Shown: positions 34,110-46,287 of the stretch, one piece after another
Layout of the letters: every line of letters starts with the position of its first letter
Numbering within the stretch: the stretch's first letter is position 1
Made by a program: the position numbers and the translations under genes
Source of the DNA: Eretmocerus hayati
Taxonomy: Eukaryota; Arthropoda; Insecta; Hymenoptera; Aphelinidae
Length of the DNA: 64,000 nucleotides
Direction of reading: 5' to 3'
Assembly: GCA_029851415.1 (NCBI GenBank)
Contig: CM056742.1
Span: 92,680,748-92,744,747 of the forward strand
Notes under the pieces: generated by a model
What the model was told of the DNA's origin: nothing
Seen by the model: the letters and a program-made list of their open reading frames with translations, nothing else
Databases searched by the model: none

Positions 34110-34365
34110 CATGATTTTTTATGGTTATGTCAGAACGATGAAATGCTGGGACCAAACTGACCTCGTATTTGGATTCAGCGAGCCCGAAAACATAAGGATA
34201 GTGGTAAAAAGTAGATTTAGTACGGTTTGATTATGATTTTGGAGCGATCTTGTCAAATCTCGCTTTTTTTAGGTTATGTCAAAATCTCGACGTGCTGGAA
34301 CAAAACTGACGCTGGACTCGGATTCAGCGGCCCCCAAAACATGAAGGTAATGAAGTTTAGGAATT
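34110..34365. repeat. ~150-bp tandem repeat, two units
   Basis: Two diverged units with 'ttatgtca...tgctgg(g/a)accaaactgac...ggattcagcg...cccaaaacat'. A third, isolated unit occurs at about 12830-12910. These share the 'ggattcagcg(a)cc' core with the monomers of the tRNA-carrying repeat, so the families may be related. Confidence 0.6.
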
Positions 34366-35403
34366 AGGTCAGAACTTTTTCTTGTGGTGCTGTGATTATC
34401 ATTCCCTAGTGATGAAAAATAATAACTTGCTGGAACATCCTAGAAGCACGTGGTTTCTTATATTTTGATATTGATTATCAAATCAAAGTGAATTTCTGGG
34501 TTCTCTCCTTATGATACCACTCTGATGTATTCCAAGAATGATATGGAGATATTTCTCCACTCAAGAAACTATTCTGTACTCGATTCTATACATCCATTCA
34601 CAACAAAATTGAATGGCTTTCTCTAAAGGAAAATCTCTGTTCTCGGTCAAGCAAATTTTTGATCAATTTTTTTCTATTCAATTCAATGTTTGCTTCGACA
34701 GAATTTCTCTTATCACAAAAATGCTTCAACCAACTTGTTCCTCTTGCCAAAATCTAACGATTGTGAGCAACAATTTTCTTCTAAAATCTTGCAATTACTT
34801 CCAGGGACTCATCTCTCCGTCCCTTTGCCTGTGTATGAATGTGTGTGTATGCACGTTGTCTTTTTTGCGCCACACTTTCTCTCCCACACTCCACTTTATC
34901 GATCTTGCTTCCCTATGAGTTGTGTAGAATGACTCAAAGGTGAGACGAGTGGTTTGGCTGCTTTCCCCTCTCAATCGAACTTGATTTAGAGGTTTTTAGA
35001 GGTAAAATCGCTAAAATTGTTTACTTTCATAGTAAAATATCCTATTCCAACTTGATCTCTCGGCAATTTGGGTTTCCTGAGCTATAGTTTCTTCGGCTTA
35101 CTCTATCGATTGATTAATACCGAAATTCCATTAAATCTCCATGTACCGAAGTTCTCACGCAATACGAAAATTCCTCAACAAAAACTCCATTTTTAACATA
35201 CCATTGAAACTGATTGCATCAGGATTTCTTCTCAACCAAGTTGCAGAATTCGCTTGAAAAAACCTTAGTTTAGATAGCCCAAATCCCCTCAACTAGCTCT
35301 CTCAAAGAGATAACTTGGAATATACAGAAATATTTCCCTCGATATGCATACTTTCCTCATATCTCCTCGATAAACTAACCCATTCAAATTTCGATGAACT
35401 AAC

Positions 35404-35735
35404 AAGGGAAGGACCAGACCTTTGGATCACCAATCTTGTCCAAAATTTTTTTACAGTTTTGTATTACCTAGAATATGAAGAATCCAGAGTAACTCCGTCA
35501 AATGGGCCTCCTGTTCAAAGTTACAGCCCATGACATTAACATTGCCCTTATAGGCCCATGTTAAAAAGTAATATATATAGATATACAGGCAACGCTAACA
35601 TTCTTGCTTGTAGCTCTGGACAGAAGGCCCATTTGACGGAGTTACTTTGGATTCTTCATATTCTAGGTGACACAAGACTGTAGAAAAATTTTGGAAAGGA
35701 TTGGTGATCCAAAGGTCAGGTCCTCCACTTGTAGG
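35404..35735. mobile_element. ~330-bp palindromic MITE
   Basis: Arms of about 120 bp are inverted copies. The left arm contains 'ggaccagacctttggatcac' and 'aatgggcctcctgttc'; the right arm contains the inverses. A short AT-rich loop (with a run of 'atatatagatata') lies between. No coding capacity; edges approximate and no target duplication resolved. Confidence 0.65.
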
Positions 35736-36834
35736 TTGATACGTCTCCGTCATTCTAATTCGATTGGTTGATACCGAATCCTCTCAAAATTCGTTATAAT
35801 ACAATAACATTTTCGAAAAACTCCATTCTCCCCATCTTTACACCAGCTATATCGGAGTTTCGCCTCAACCAGACGATATATTTTGCACAAAAATGACTAG
35901 TATAGGTCATCTGAATTCCTCTTGGAGGAAATCTTGTGAGGATAACTGAAAGGAAGATGGAAAAATCTCAACTAAAATTCATTTTTTGGTCACGTCTCCC
36001 TCTACAACTAATCGATCCTCATTTCAATGAGCTGGAGAGATGATTTTCCAGCACTCTACATCGATTGGTCGAAACCAAATCTGATTCAACTACGCTTGAA
36101 ACCGAACAAAATCCAATTTTCCGTCCGAGAATCACAATTTCCTTGAAGAACTCGTGGACTACAGAGGAAATGAAACTATTTTGTGGGAATTCCAATCATA
36201 ATTTTGGAATTTGATCAGTTTTTCGAGTTCATCATTAGTTTGAGTAATCATCCGAGACTATCTCGCTAAGAGAAAGCATTCTGCTAATCTCTTCCAGCAG
36301 CGTATTCTTGAATAATCATCAATCAATGAAGAGATTTCTTATGTAATACTACTCTCAGGGAACGATTTTGGTCAGGGAAATCTTGAATAATTGCAACAAA
36401 ATCCATGGTATATTATTCACAATGATTCTGAGATTGCAAAATGAATTAATCCTGTAAGAACTAATAATTCGCCATGAAGGAGTATATCTGTCGTGGCTGG
36501 TTCAAAGAATCCGCCCGTCTATAAACTAGCTGGTCAGTTCGTAGACAGCGCGCAGATAGTATAGACTCCACGTGAAGACACGCATGTGTCTCAACGTGTA
36601 ACTGGCTGAAAGATCCAGCCAGTCTATGAACTGACCCATCGCGCTCGCGCAGATAGTAGACTCCTGGGTGCGAATGAAAAGGAGGTGTCTTTTCTAAGAA
36701 CAGAGCATAGTTTCGAAGAGTCAGACAAACCATCGAGCTATCTGGATGAATGAGACTTCATCCCTTATTCAGAAGTCAAAATCATATCAAATATGACAGA
36801 AATTGTCTGATCATTTCAATCTTGTAGTAGGGGG
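35736..36834. other. non-coding AT-rich region
   Basis: No gene seen. At 36500-36670 are two related blocks containing 'gcgcagatagtatagactc' and 'ctggctgaaagatccagcc', suggesting a small local duplication. Confidence 0.35.
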
Positions 36835-37190
36835 AGTCGTCGTAAGGACGGAAACGCAGGGAACATCACCCGGGACAGCGCTCCCATCCGAAAGAGCACC
36901 ATCGCAGACTTACCAAGGTGCTCAAGGCCACACCATGGTATAGGTACAGGTCCCGAAGCGAGCCTGGAGTCCCCGATAACAGGCTCTGCTGCTCCAGGGA
37001 GTCCCCCCTGGTCGACGCATCCCCCGGCGCCAGGTACCCCTCACCCTCTCAATCAGATCCGCGAAGTGTGCTCATCGGCGTCTGGCATCAGGATGACGCG
37101 CGAGTATCCCTGCTCTCGCTCACGAGCTGTCAATAAAAGATTGCATGAGCGGGTGCTCAGGATCCCTCACGCACAATCATCCCTGCTCTT
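36835..37190. other. GC-rich island of unknown origin
   Basis: A ~350-bp GC-rich stretch with several short dyads, sharply different from the AT-rich surroundings. It looks like an untranslated region or 5' end of a GC-rich retroelement, but no match to the two LINEs in this window is visible and no domain is coded. Confidence 0.35.
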
Positions 37191-38065
37191 TCTAGGAATG
37201 ATTGTGAACTAGCCTTGATTCTATTATTGTTTCGCCTCGATTCTGAGTATGGATCCCGTAATCGAGTTGAGTAGGAACGAGGAAATGGGAAGGGTTGGTG
37301 AATGATACCAAAGAATGTTCATTCACACACGCAAGCACAGCTTGCTGAATATTTATTTATACCATTCTATACAATCCGAAAGGAATAATTGAGATACAAA
37401 TCGCATTCTAATTTGAATTCTTCATGATTGAAGATTTTTCTATAACCCCCTCAATTTTGCGTGATTCAAGATTTTTTTTATGATTTTAATCTGTTTTATT
37501 TCAAACTTATCGCTTTATTACAAAAACATCGTCGGATGAAGATGAATACTTGGAGAAACATTATTAGTTCATTGAAAAACACACAATCGAATTGGAATTA
37601 ATAGCATACAACTATATTTCCATTTCGAAATTTCCATGATTTCGAATTTTCTATGATTTTCAACTAATTGTTATATTACAAAAACACTGGCGTATGGATA
37701 CAGAGGCTTCGGAAAGCTTGATGAGTTTATTCAAAGAGTATGATCAGGGATATTACAAGCCTCGATTGAACATACTGGAATAATCCTCTCATCCTCATTC
37801 ATATTTCATACACACAACATTATCTGGGCTACTCACTCCAATTTTCCTTTCTTGTTTGCTTTTTTTCGTCTCACAAGCACATGGCCTCTTTCACCCTTCA
37901 CCTGGTTCAATACTCAAGCCCAGACGGGCATATAATTTCTCACGCTCCCTCGTGAATCTGATGGGAATTCGAACATGGAAAACTCATCCACAGTAATGAT
38001 ATTTCGATTCTTTGAATTACTCACTCGCTCTGGGAAGGCACATTGCTCAATTCTTGGTAGACTAT

Positions 38066-38560
38066 TCAAGACTCATCATCGCTGTCATCATTGTCATAGT
38101 CACTTAGCAGTGATGGAAGCCTCCCTAATCTGTTCGTATCAGAAACACCAGCCACAACTCTTTCATTTTGTTGAATATCCGCTCCTGTTCCGAGAATGCC
38201 TTCAGTCTGAGTCACCATATCCACAAGATTAAGCCCTGATTTCTTTTCAATCCTGTTTTTGAGGAAGCCTTAGCGCCTCCTCATATTTCTTTGCATCCCC
38301 AGCAGCACCATCTAACCCGTTCGGGCTCTCTTTGGTCCACAGCTCTTCCTTATACTCCCTATTTTCCCCTTTATTCTCCAAATTCAAAAGTTCCGGCTTT
38401 TAGGCAATTGAGGAATACTGGAGTTCTCAGACATTTTCTCTAATGAGTGATCTGGTAGGAAAATGTTGAAAATTTCCCCAATGGCTGGATCACGCAGCGA
38501 TAATATAGCAAATTTTTTGGATTTGTCTTTCGATGATGGGATGACTGTGATATTCTTAAC
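38066..38560 (-). pseudogene. degenerate coding remnant, unknown family
   Basis: Reading leftward on the minus strand, three adjoining frames give protein-like sequence. The first has ITVIPSSKDKSKKFAIL and DPAIGEIFNIFLPD. The second has EELWTKESPNGLDGAAGDAK. The third has GLNLVDMVTQTEGILG and ends in a very acidic tail, LLSDYDNDDSDDES, then TGA at 38066-38068. Two frameshifts (about 38400 and 38265) prevent translation. The right end abuts the tRNA-carrying repeat at 38568, which may have truncated it. I do not recognise it; it may be host-derived or from a mobile element. Confidence 0.4.
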
Positions 38561-38567
38561 TTCCCTG

Positions 38568-39790
38568 CCGAAAAAATCGGGTGATTAATCAGCTGATTAA
38601 GCATGCCAAAATATCACCCAAAAAATCAGCTGATTAAGCATGCCAAAATATCACTCAAAAAATCAGCTGATTAATCGGCTGATTAATCAGCCAACTTATC
38701 AGGGGATCGTTCACCCAGAATTGCAAATTACAGAATATTCATTTTACTTCCTGGAACGCACCTGGAAGAGTCTGAAAGAAAAAAGAAGATGAGAATGGCT
38801 CAAAAATGAAAAAAAATTATCACCGGCCTTTCCACTGTCGACACCCGTGGCCGATGGTGGGATTCGAACCCACGACCTTTCGGTTAGAAGTCGGACACCT
38901 TATCCTCGTGGCCAGCGAGTCAGGTTACCGGATGATCCCTAAAAGCCATACTTGAAAGGGTTATTCCGATCCGTCGAAGATTTCGAATGGGACAATTTTT
39001 CGATATTCCTTCCCGGTCTTGGTGAACAATAAGGGACCTTGAGAAATATATTCCAAAGCATCTGCATGAGAGCCGCTCAATCCAATGAAAAATTATTTTT
39101 GGCCTTGGTGAACAATGGAAAAATGCGGAAAATTATATCTCGGGGGTTTTGAGGGTCGCTGAACTCGAATCCGGTGGAATTATTCCTCTACAATTCGTTT
39201 AAACAAAGTTGTGTAAACAATTTAAGCGGAAAAAATGTTTTCGGCCTCGGTGAAAAATGGAAAAATCTGAATAAATATATTCAAAGGGTTTTGAGGGTCG
39301 CTGAACTCGAATCCGATGGAATTATTCCTCCACAATTTGTTTAAACAAAGTTGTTTAAATAATTTGAGCGAAAAAATCCTTTTCGGCCTTAGAGAACAAT
39401 GGTAAAACCCGGAAAAATATAACTCGGGGGTTTTGAGGGTCGCTGAACACGAATCCGATGGAATTATTCCTCTACAATTTGTTTAAACAGAGTTGTGTAA
39501 ACAATTGAAGCGGAAAAAGTGTAATCGGCCTTGGTGAAAAATGGAAATATCTGGATAAATATATTTAAAGGGTTTTGAGGGTCGCGGAACTCGTATCCGA
39601 TGGAATTATCACTCTACAATGTGTTTGAACAAAGTTGTTTAAATAATTTAAGTGGAAAAATTCTTTTCGGCCTTGGTGAACAATGGTAAGATCCGGAGAA
39701 ATATAATTCGATGGTTTCGAGAGTCACGGAACTCGAATGAAATGAAAATATCTGAGCTCATTTGATTTGATTCGTGACTATAAATGCCAG
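38568..39790 (-). repeat. tRNA-carrying tandem-monomer repeat, copy 2 (inverted)
   Basis: In inverted orientation it starts CCCTGCCGAAAAAATCGGG, followed by palindromic GATTAATCAGCTGATT motifs. Next come a block matching 45.2-45.3 kb, the tRNA-like module (38849-38914) and about five ~150-bp monomers up to about 39790. It is the best-preserved copy and supplies the tail lost from copy 3. Confidence 0.8.
38849..38914 (-). other. tRNA-Arg(UCU)-like module with A and B boxes
   Basis: On the minus strand: TGGCCACGAGGATAAGG resembles a D arm/A box, GACTTCTAACC an anticodon arm with TCT, and GTGGGTTCGAATCCCAC a T arm with a consensus B box (GGTTCGAATCC). The acceptor stem does not pair with the 5' side, and the module is embedded in a repeat. 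It is therefore best read as the pol III promoter region of a tRNA-derived repeat rather than a working tRNA gene. Confidence 0.65.
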
Positions 39791-42385
39791 TCTTTGAGGG
39801 GCATTAAGTGTTCCGGTTACTTACTATTTGTGTATAAGATAAAGATCTCCATTCATGTTTATAAAAATGATGAGACACTCTTTTTCGAACATTTAGAGAG
39901 GCTGGAACAACAAAACCACAGAGAATCGTATTGATCTTGATTGGTTCATGTAAAGATTGGACATTGGAAGGATCAGAATTCAATCGCCAATTATCGATAG
40001 GGTCGTTTAGTTTTGAAAACAGTAAAAGAGATCTTCATCTGCATTAATATAGGTGAAGATGTCTTTGAGTTATTAAAAAACCAAGCGACGTACTCGATAT
40101 TTTCCGATTCAATTTTTATGCTTCCAATGTCCCATCTCCACATAAACCAATCCAAATCAATGAATTTTTAGGTTCTTTTTGGGATGACTTTTGGAAATGT
40201 TCGAAGAAGAGGCTTTCATCATTCTTATGAATATCGATGAAGATGTCTTTTAGTTGTTTGAAAACTAAACGGCGTACTCGATATTTCTGATTGGATTTTC
40301 ATCCTTCCAATGTCTGATCTTCACATAAACCAATCCAAATCAATGGATCAGTTTTTCATGGCTCGGTTGGGCTAACCTCTGTGAGTATTTTGAGGATAGT
40401 ATCTCATCATTATCACATGAATGTAGATGAAGATCTCATCATTTCTATAGATATAGATGAAGATCTCTTTTTGTTTCTCAAAGACTAAGCGACGAACTCG
40501 ATATTTTTCGATTGCATTTTCACCCTTCCAATGTCCGATCTTTACATAAGAAATGAAAATCAATGCAAACCTTTACGGTTCTTTTGGGATAATCTCTGGG
40601 AATGCTTCGTGGTCAGTAAATCATAATTCTCACAAATATAAATGAAGATGTCTTTTAGTTGTTTACAAACTACTCTGGAAAAACTCCTTCCTGTTCTTCA
40701 GTACGATTAATACGACACAACAATACGATTTTGTGAAAAAATTCATAATACGTGAATTTTCTTACTGAACATATTGAATATTCAATGCGCAATATTGAAT
40801 CATTCTTCAGCACAGCTGATTGAAAAGTAACAATTTATATTGAATATTAAACGATTACGTCTCGAATACCGTGAAAGTTTGTAAAATGAACGTTTTTTAT
40901 GTTAAAAAAGTAAAAATTTGGTTGAGCTTTTACGAATCTTACATCACCTGAAAGCGACGCCCTATCAATATTTCTCTCAAAAACGTATCTCAATTCTGCA
41001 ATATGTCGTTGGTGGGGTTTGAACCGGGGCACTTTGCTTAGTAGTCTGGAGGCATGACCACTGCGTTACTGAAACACATGTCTGGGAACCGGCCGGTCTC
41101 AAAACGCCTGTATTCCACACAGCATGGGAGTATTTCAGAAAAACATTTCAATGAAATGTTCCAATGAAATCTTCGAGAAATCTCGCAGGAATATTTCAAG
41201 AAATGTTTTTGTAAAGTTCCATTGCAATATTTCAATGGAATCTCACACAAACCTCGCAGAAACATTCCAAGAAATGTTCTTGTAATATTTCTTTGCGATT
41301 CCATAAATACTTTCTGGAAACCTCCTGGAAACATTTTATGGAATATTACTCGGAATGTTTGAGATATATTTATCTGAATGATTTTTGGAAGGTTTCTGAA
41401 ATATTTCAGTGCAGTGTTCCATGGATAGGCCTTCAAATATTTGTGGAATACTGCTCAACAGTTCCACATCAATCTTGTATTTAAAGATCTTTGCGGAGTT
41501 ACTGAAAGCTTTCTAAAAGATTTTCAAAAGTTTCCTGACAGCTTCCTCGGGAATTTCGGCCCAATCCGAAATTTCAAAAATATTTTAAACTGATTCTACA
41601 ATATTTCACCAGCAACCTGTCAAGAATCTTGATTCGGAGAAGTTTATTCCGTGAGGTGTATGAAAGGTTGCCAGAAAATTTCAGAACAGTATTCCAGAAG
41701 TATGACTCTCAAATATCGCATCATTATCCCCTTGACAATTTGCAACAACCTCGCGCTTGAAAATGCTCAAAGGTTTCTGAGGGCTTCTAATAAAAATTCC
41801 AGTGTCACATTCCTAATGAACCATTTCCAAACATCCTTGCAATGCTCAACACAAGGGTGTTATCGCGATGACTTACCCGGAACGTGTTATGACCTTGCCA
41901 TTCAATGAGCAAGCTCCAAATCACCCCACTCAAATTTTCCTACACATATGGTATTAAATATGCTTGGTTGTGAAGTTTCAGTTCGGCCCGTCAACTCATC
42001 TTTTTTATTTTTAAAGAATAAGGGTCGAAATGTCAATTTCGTGCATTATTATATTAGCAGTTTGACGTATACCTCCGCCGCGCCGCGCGCCGCCAGCATT
42101 GGAATTAGAGTTGCTGTGGGTATCCTCGAATTCTCCCTTCAAAGTACAATATTGAACCAACAATTTTTCATAGGTTTCATGTCCAGAATGTTCAGTTTAG
42201 TCTCCAAGTTATGTGCCTCAATCTTTTTATAGGATTTTCACTGAAAATGAGACATTTTTTCAAAGTGCTCACCGCGCCTGGATTCACTCGAGCTCGCTTT
42301 GTCGCGGACGAAATTCCAAGGAAAGATGTCAAAGAATTAGATCGGAACTCGAGAAAATGCCCAGAATCAAAGTTCTGAATACTGC
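39791..42385. other. non-coding interior between inverted repeat copies
   Basis: No gene found. Contains a ~165-bp loosely repeated unit at 39950-40680 ('gaagatgtctttgagttgtt', 'ccaatgtcc(g/a)atcttcacataaaccaatcc') in about four copies. A low-complexity 'ggaaatattccaagaaatgtt' region lies at 41100-41450. A block at 41650-41790 recurs directly at 44340-44480. Confidence 0.5.
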
Positions 42386-42393
42386 ATGTACAT

Positions 42394-43529
42394 TAGGGTG
42401 AGCCGAAAAAGGGCTTTTTTCGAGAGTCTATACGCCCTAGCGTGGAGATGTTGTGTTTGTACATATATATGTGAAAAAAATTTCGGCGGACGCTGAGGAA
42501 TGAGATTTTAGGTCCCAGCAAGAGCCATCAAGCTTTTATCAAAATTAACACAGGTTTAAATGGGAATGTGCCTAAGTCGGCACTCTTTTCTTCCTAACTT
42601 TGCTCGCATTTCTGGCGTATCCAAGCATTTTTCAACGTACTTTAGCTCATTTCAAAGCTTGTTCCAAATTCTACAAAATGTGCTAAAGTACGTTCAATTT
42701 CAGACAACCAGAGGAAATCTATCTCAACTTCTCTAAAAAGTGATCATTATCAGAAATTCTAAAAATAGGGCGATTCTCTCTCCAAACTTTGCTTGTATTT
42801 CAGGTGCATCTGAACATCCTTCAACGTGTTTCAATCCACTTTTAAGCTTGTCACCAAACCTACAAAATGAGCTGAAGTACGTCCAATTTCGACTAACCCG
42901 AACCAATCTATCTCAATTTTTCTAAATAGTGATTGGTTTTGAAGAATCCGGAAATAAGCGACTTCTCCCCTCCGCCTCACTCCTTCGAAAACTTAAAATG
43001 GAAAAATTAAGGTAGATTGGCTCGGATAAGTCGAAATGGGACGCACTTTGGCTCATTTTGTAAGTTTTCTGACAAGCATAAAAATGGATTTAAACACGTT
43101 GAAGAATGTTCAGATGCACCAGAAATACAAGCAAAGTTTGAACTGAGAATTGCCCTATTATTGGAATTTTTAATAATGATCACTTCCTGGAAAAATTGAG
43201 ATAGATTACCTCTGGTCAGTTGAAATTGGACGTACTTTAACACATTTTGTAGGATTTGGAACAAACTTCAAAATGAGCTAAAGTACGTTGAAAAATGCTT
43301 GGATGCGCCGGAAATGCTAGCAAAGTTAGGAAGAAAAGAGTGCCGAATTAGGCACATTCCCATTTAAACCTACATTAATTTTGATAAAAGCTTGATGGAT
43401 CTTGTTGGGACCTAAAATCTCATTTCTTAGCGTCCAGCAAAATTTTTTTCCCATCTAAATGTACAAACACAACATTTCCACGCTAGGGCGTATCGATTTT
43501 CGAAAGAAGCCCTTTTTCGGCCAACCCTA
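42394..43529. mobile_element. hAT-type MITE with perfect 8-bp duplication
   Basis: A 1136-bp palindromic element. The left end is TAGGGTGAGCCGAAAAAGGG and the right end is the inverse (...CGGCCAACCCTA). Both are flanked by ATGTACAT (42386-42393, 43530-43537). Arms stay complementary for most of the length and include internal direct repeats around 'aagtacgtccaattt'. The TAGGG ends and 8-bp duplication fit hAT. No transposase. Confidence 0.88.
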
Positions 43530-43537
43530 ATGTACAT

Positions 43538-44489
43538 TCGTGACCGAAAATTAGCCATGTAATTAACTTTTTCGCGATTATGTCAGTTCATACCATGTTA
43601 CCCCCTAAAAGTCAATTCATCTAGGCGGAAACAACTTTCAAGTGTGATGGGAATAGATAAAATCTGCGCGAGGAAATTTCTACGTCAACTTCATTATTTT
43701 TGCGGAAGAATTCAAGGGCAAAATTTCAGTTTCATGCATGTCAGTTCCGTGCATGCTGAAGTCGTCCCCTGGGATACTCAATAGCACGAAAAGGAGAAAG
43801 AAATGAAATTGTCTGCTCCAGAGCATGTATATCCTACTCAAACCAACCGCAAATGTCACTTCCGTGTACTACTTTCCCGACGTCTTATACATGTGAACAT
43901 GACATATACCGTTCTAGCTCGTTGCAAAAAAAAATTCGGCATATGTTTCATCGCATATTATCACTCAATGAACGTAAAGGAATGTGACAAGTTGGGATAG
44001 ACATGCAGGGCATCAATTTTCAACTTCTGAATTTTTGGGTACAAAACGGGTAAGTTATCGCGATAATACCCATATATAAACCTTTAGCAAGCTCACTTCG
44101 AAGCTTTTTGGGATGTTCCTATGTGGAAAAGCTCCTTGGAATACTACTGAAAGATTTTCGAAAGGTTTCTGGCACGTTTTTGGAATGTTCCTGATTTATT
44201 TCTGAAGTGTTTCTGAAACGTTTTTGGCAGGTTTCTGGGAGATTCCTAGGAGTTCTATCGTATAGCATCTTCGATTCAATATCATTCTCAACTATTCCTG
44301 CAATATTTCACTGACAATATGTCATCAATCTTGATTCAGAGAAAATATTGTAAGGGTTCTGAAAGGTTGCTAGAAGATTTGAAAGCAATATACCAAAAGG
44401 ATGGCTTTCAAGTATCCCATAAACATTTGACTGGCAAGTTTAGCAACCTCGCGCTGAAAAATTCAGAAAGATTCCTCAAATTTTCCAGG
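43538..44489. other. non-coding region
   Basis: No gene seen. Contains a 'tttctgaaacgtttttgg'-type low-complexity block (44100-44260) and a direct repeat (44340-44480) of the block at 41650-41790. Confidence 0.4.
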
Positions 44490-45370
44490 AATATTACAAA
44501 TTCGTTTGAACAAATTATAGAGTAATAACTTAATTCGATTCGTGTTCAGCGACCCTCAAAACCCCCGAGTTATATTTTTCCGGGTTTTACCATTGTTCTC
44601 CAAGGCCGAAAAGAATTTTTTCGCTCAAATTATTTAAACAACTTTGTTTAAACAAATTGTGGAGGAATAATTCCATCGGATTCGAGTTCAGCGACCCTCA
44701 AAACCCTTTGAATATATTTATTCAGATTTTTCCATTTTTTACCGAGGCCGAAAACATTTTTTCCGCTTAAATTGTTTACACAACTTTGTTTAAACAAATT
44801 GTAGAGGAATAATTCCACCGGATTCGAGTTCAGCGACCCTCAAAACCCCCGATATATAATTTTCCGCATTTTTCCATTGTTCACCAAGGCCAAAAATAAT
44901 TTTTCATTGGATTGAGCGGCTCTCATGCAGATGCTTTGTAATATATTTTTCAAGGTCCCTTATTGTTCGCCAAGACCAGGAAGGAATATCGAAAAATCGT
45001 CCCATTCGAAATCTTCGACGGATCGGAATAACCCTTTCAAGTATGGCTTTTAGGGGTCATCCGGTAACCTGACTCGCTGGCCACGAGGATAAGGTATCCG
45101 ACTTCTAACCGAAAGGTCGTGGGTTTGAATCCCACCATCGGCCACGGGTGTCGACAGTGGAAAGACCGGTGATAACTTTTTTTAATTTTTGAGCCATTCT
45201 CATCTTTTTTTTTTCTTCCAGACTCTTCCAGGTGCGTTCCAGGAAGTAAAATGAATATTCTGTAATTTGCAATTCTGGGTGAACGATCCCCTGATAAGTT
45301 GGCTGATTAATCAGCCGATTAATCAGCTGATTTTTTGGGTGATATTTTGGCATGCTTAATCAGCTGATTC
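44490..45370 (+). repeat. tRNA-carrying tandem-monomer repeat, copy 3
   Basis: Three monomers ('ttcagcgaccctcaaaaccc'), the tRNA-like module (45078-45143), the shared block ending 'gattaatcagccgattaatc' and a truncated tail that stops at 45370 against Polinton sequence. Its orientation is opposite to copy 2, so the two form the outward-facing ends of a 6.8-kb inverted pair. Confidence 0.78.
45078..45143 (+). other. tRNA-Arg(UCU)-like module, copy 3
   Basis: Same layout as 38849-38914: D-arm-like TGGCCACGAGGATAAGG, anticodon TCT, T arm GTGGGTTTGAATCCCAC with one change in the B box (GGTTTGAATCC). Embedded in a repeat, with no matched acceptor stem. Confidence 0.6.
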
Positions 45371-45690
45371 ATGAAAGGTAAGTATGGTGGTGGAATGATG
45401 AGTGAGTTTGTGGAATTGTATTCCAGAATGTATGCTTCCGAAACTGATTTGGATGATGAAGAGCGTAAGGTTGCAAAAAGGATTGAGAAGTGTGTTTCAC
45501 GGGGCAAACTCACCTTTGATAATTACGAATCATGCTTGTTTGATCATGCGATATTCAGGTGCTAGCAGGGGCATATAAGAAGCCAGGCACACAGTGTTCA
45601 CAGTATCATAGAGGATAGAAGAGCACTTCAGCCTATCGATCATAAACGCTATATCTTGTATAACGAAATCGATACTTTGCCGTGGGGTCG
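45371..45690 (+). pseudogene. Polinton DNA polymerase B, C-terminal scrap
   Basis: The short frame has MMSEFVELYSRMYA and DDEERKVAKRIEKCVSRGKLT, then a TAG near 45563. The frame then goes on to HKRYILYNEIDTLPWG, a pattern found close to the end of protein-primed Polinton polymerases (compare NKRHLLPGTTDTLPHGHY at the end of the polymerase at 54.7 kb). Everything upstream is missing, because the tRNA-carrying repeat abuts it at 45370. It is a relic of an older Polinton copy. Confidence 0.7.
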
Positions 45691-46287
45691 TCGAGATCTT
45701 CATGGAGTCGTCTTCTTATGGGTTTCTTATGGGATCGTCGCTCCTTCAGCGGGAGAATCTTCCCTCAAATCTGATAATAAGTCATAGATCTGCGGGAATA
45801 TTTGCTGGGAGTGATAATGAAGGAATGTATTAGAATAAGAAAGAATTTCCTCACATCCTGATGATATGAGCGTATATTCTATTTCACAATTTGATATTTA
45901 TTTTTGAAGGAACACATGTATGATTCAATTCCTCGTTAATGCCCTACAACGGTCCGAGTATCGAGTTGTATACAAGAACCCGAGCATCGAGCATCGAGTT
46001 GTATACCCAGCTCTATTGCAAACAACCTTTATGGGGAGGAATGAATATGTAGAATGTTTGGGTGTAGCGATAAAGGAATCAAATCGGATTGAGGAGTGTT
46101 TTTCCAACATCCTAATGATACAAGCATAGATTACTATTTACTCCTTCAAAATTCATTCGGATAACAATTATTCATCAATGCGTATGTGTTCTTCCAATTT
46201 CTCCTTTAGGTTGTTCATCAATATTTCAATCTTGCTGAGGACGTCGACGTAACCTGCTTTATCCTGTTCTACAATACCATCTATGAT
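45691..46287. other. decayed Polinton-flanking DNA
   Basis: No gene recognised. Two related blocks ('gaatgtattagaataag...cctgatgatatgagc' at about 45830 and 'gagtgtttttccaacatcctaatgatacaagc' at about 46095) suggest a local duplication. Confidence 0.35.

Noticed and set aside
38849..45143. Working tRNA-Arg genes
   Set aside because: A and B boxes are good, but the acceptor stem does not pair and each copy sits at the same place in a dispersed repeat.
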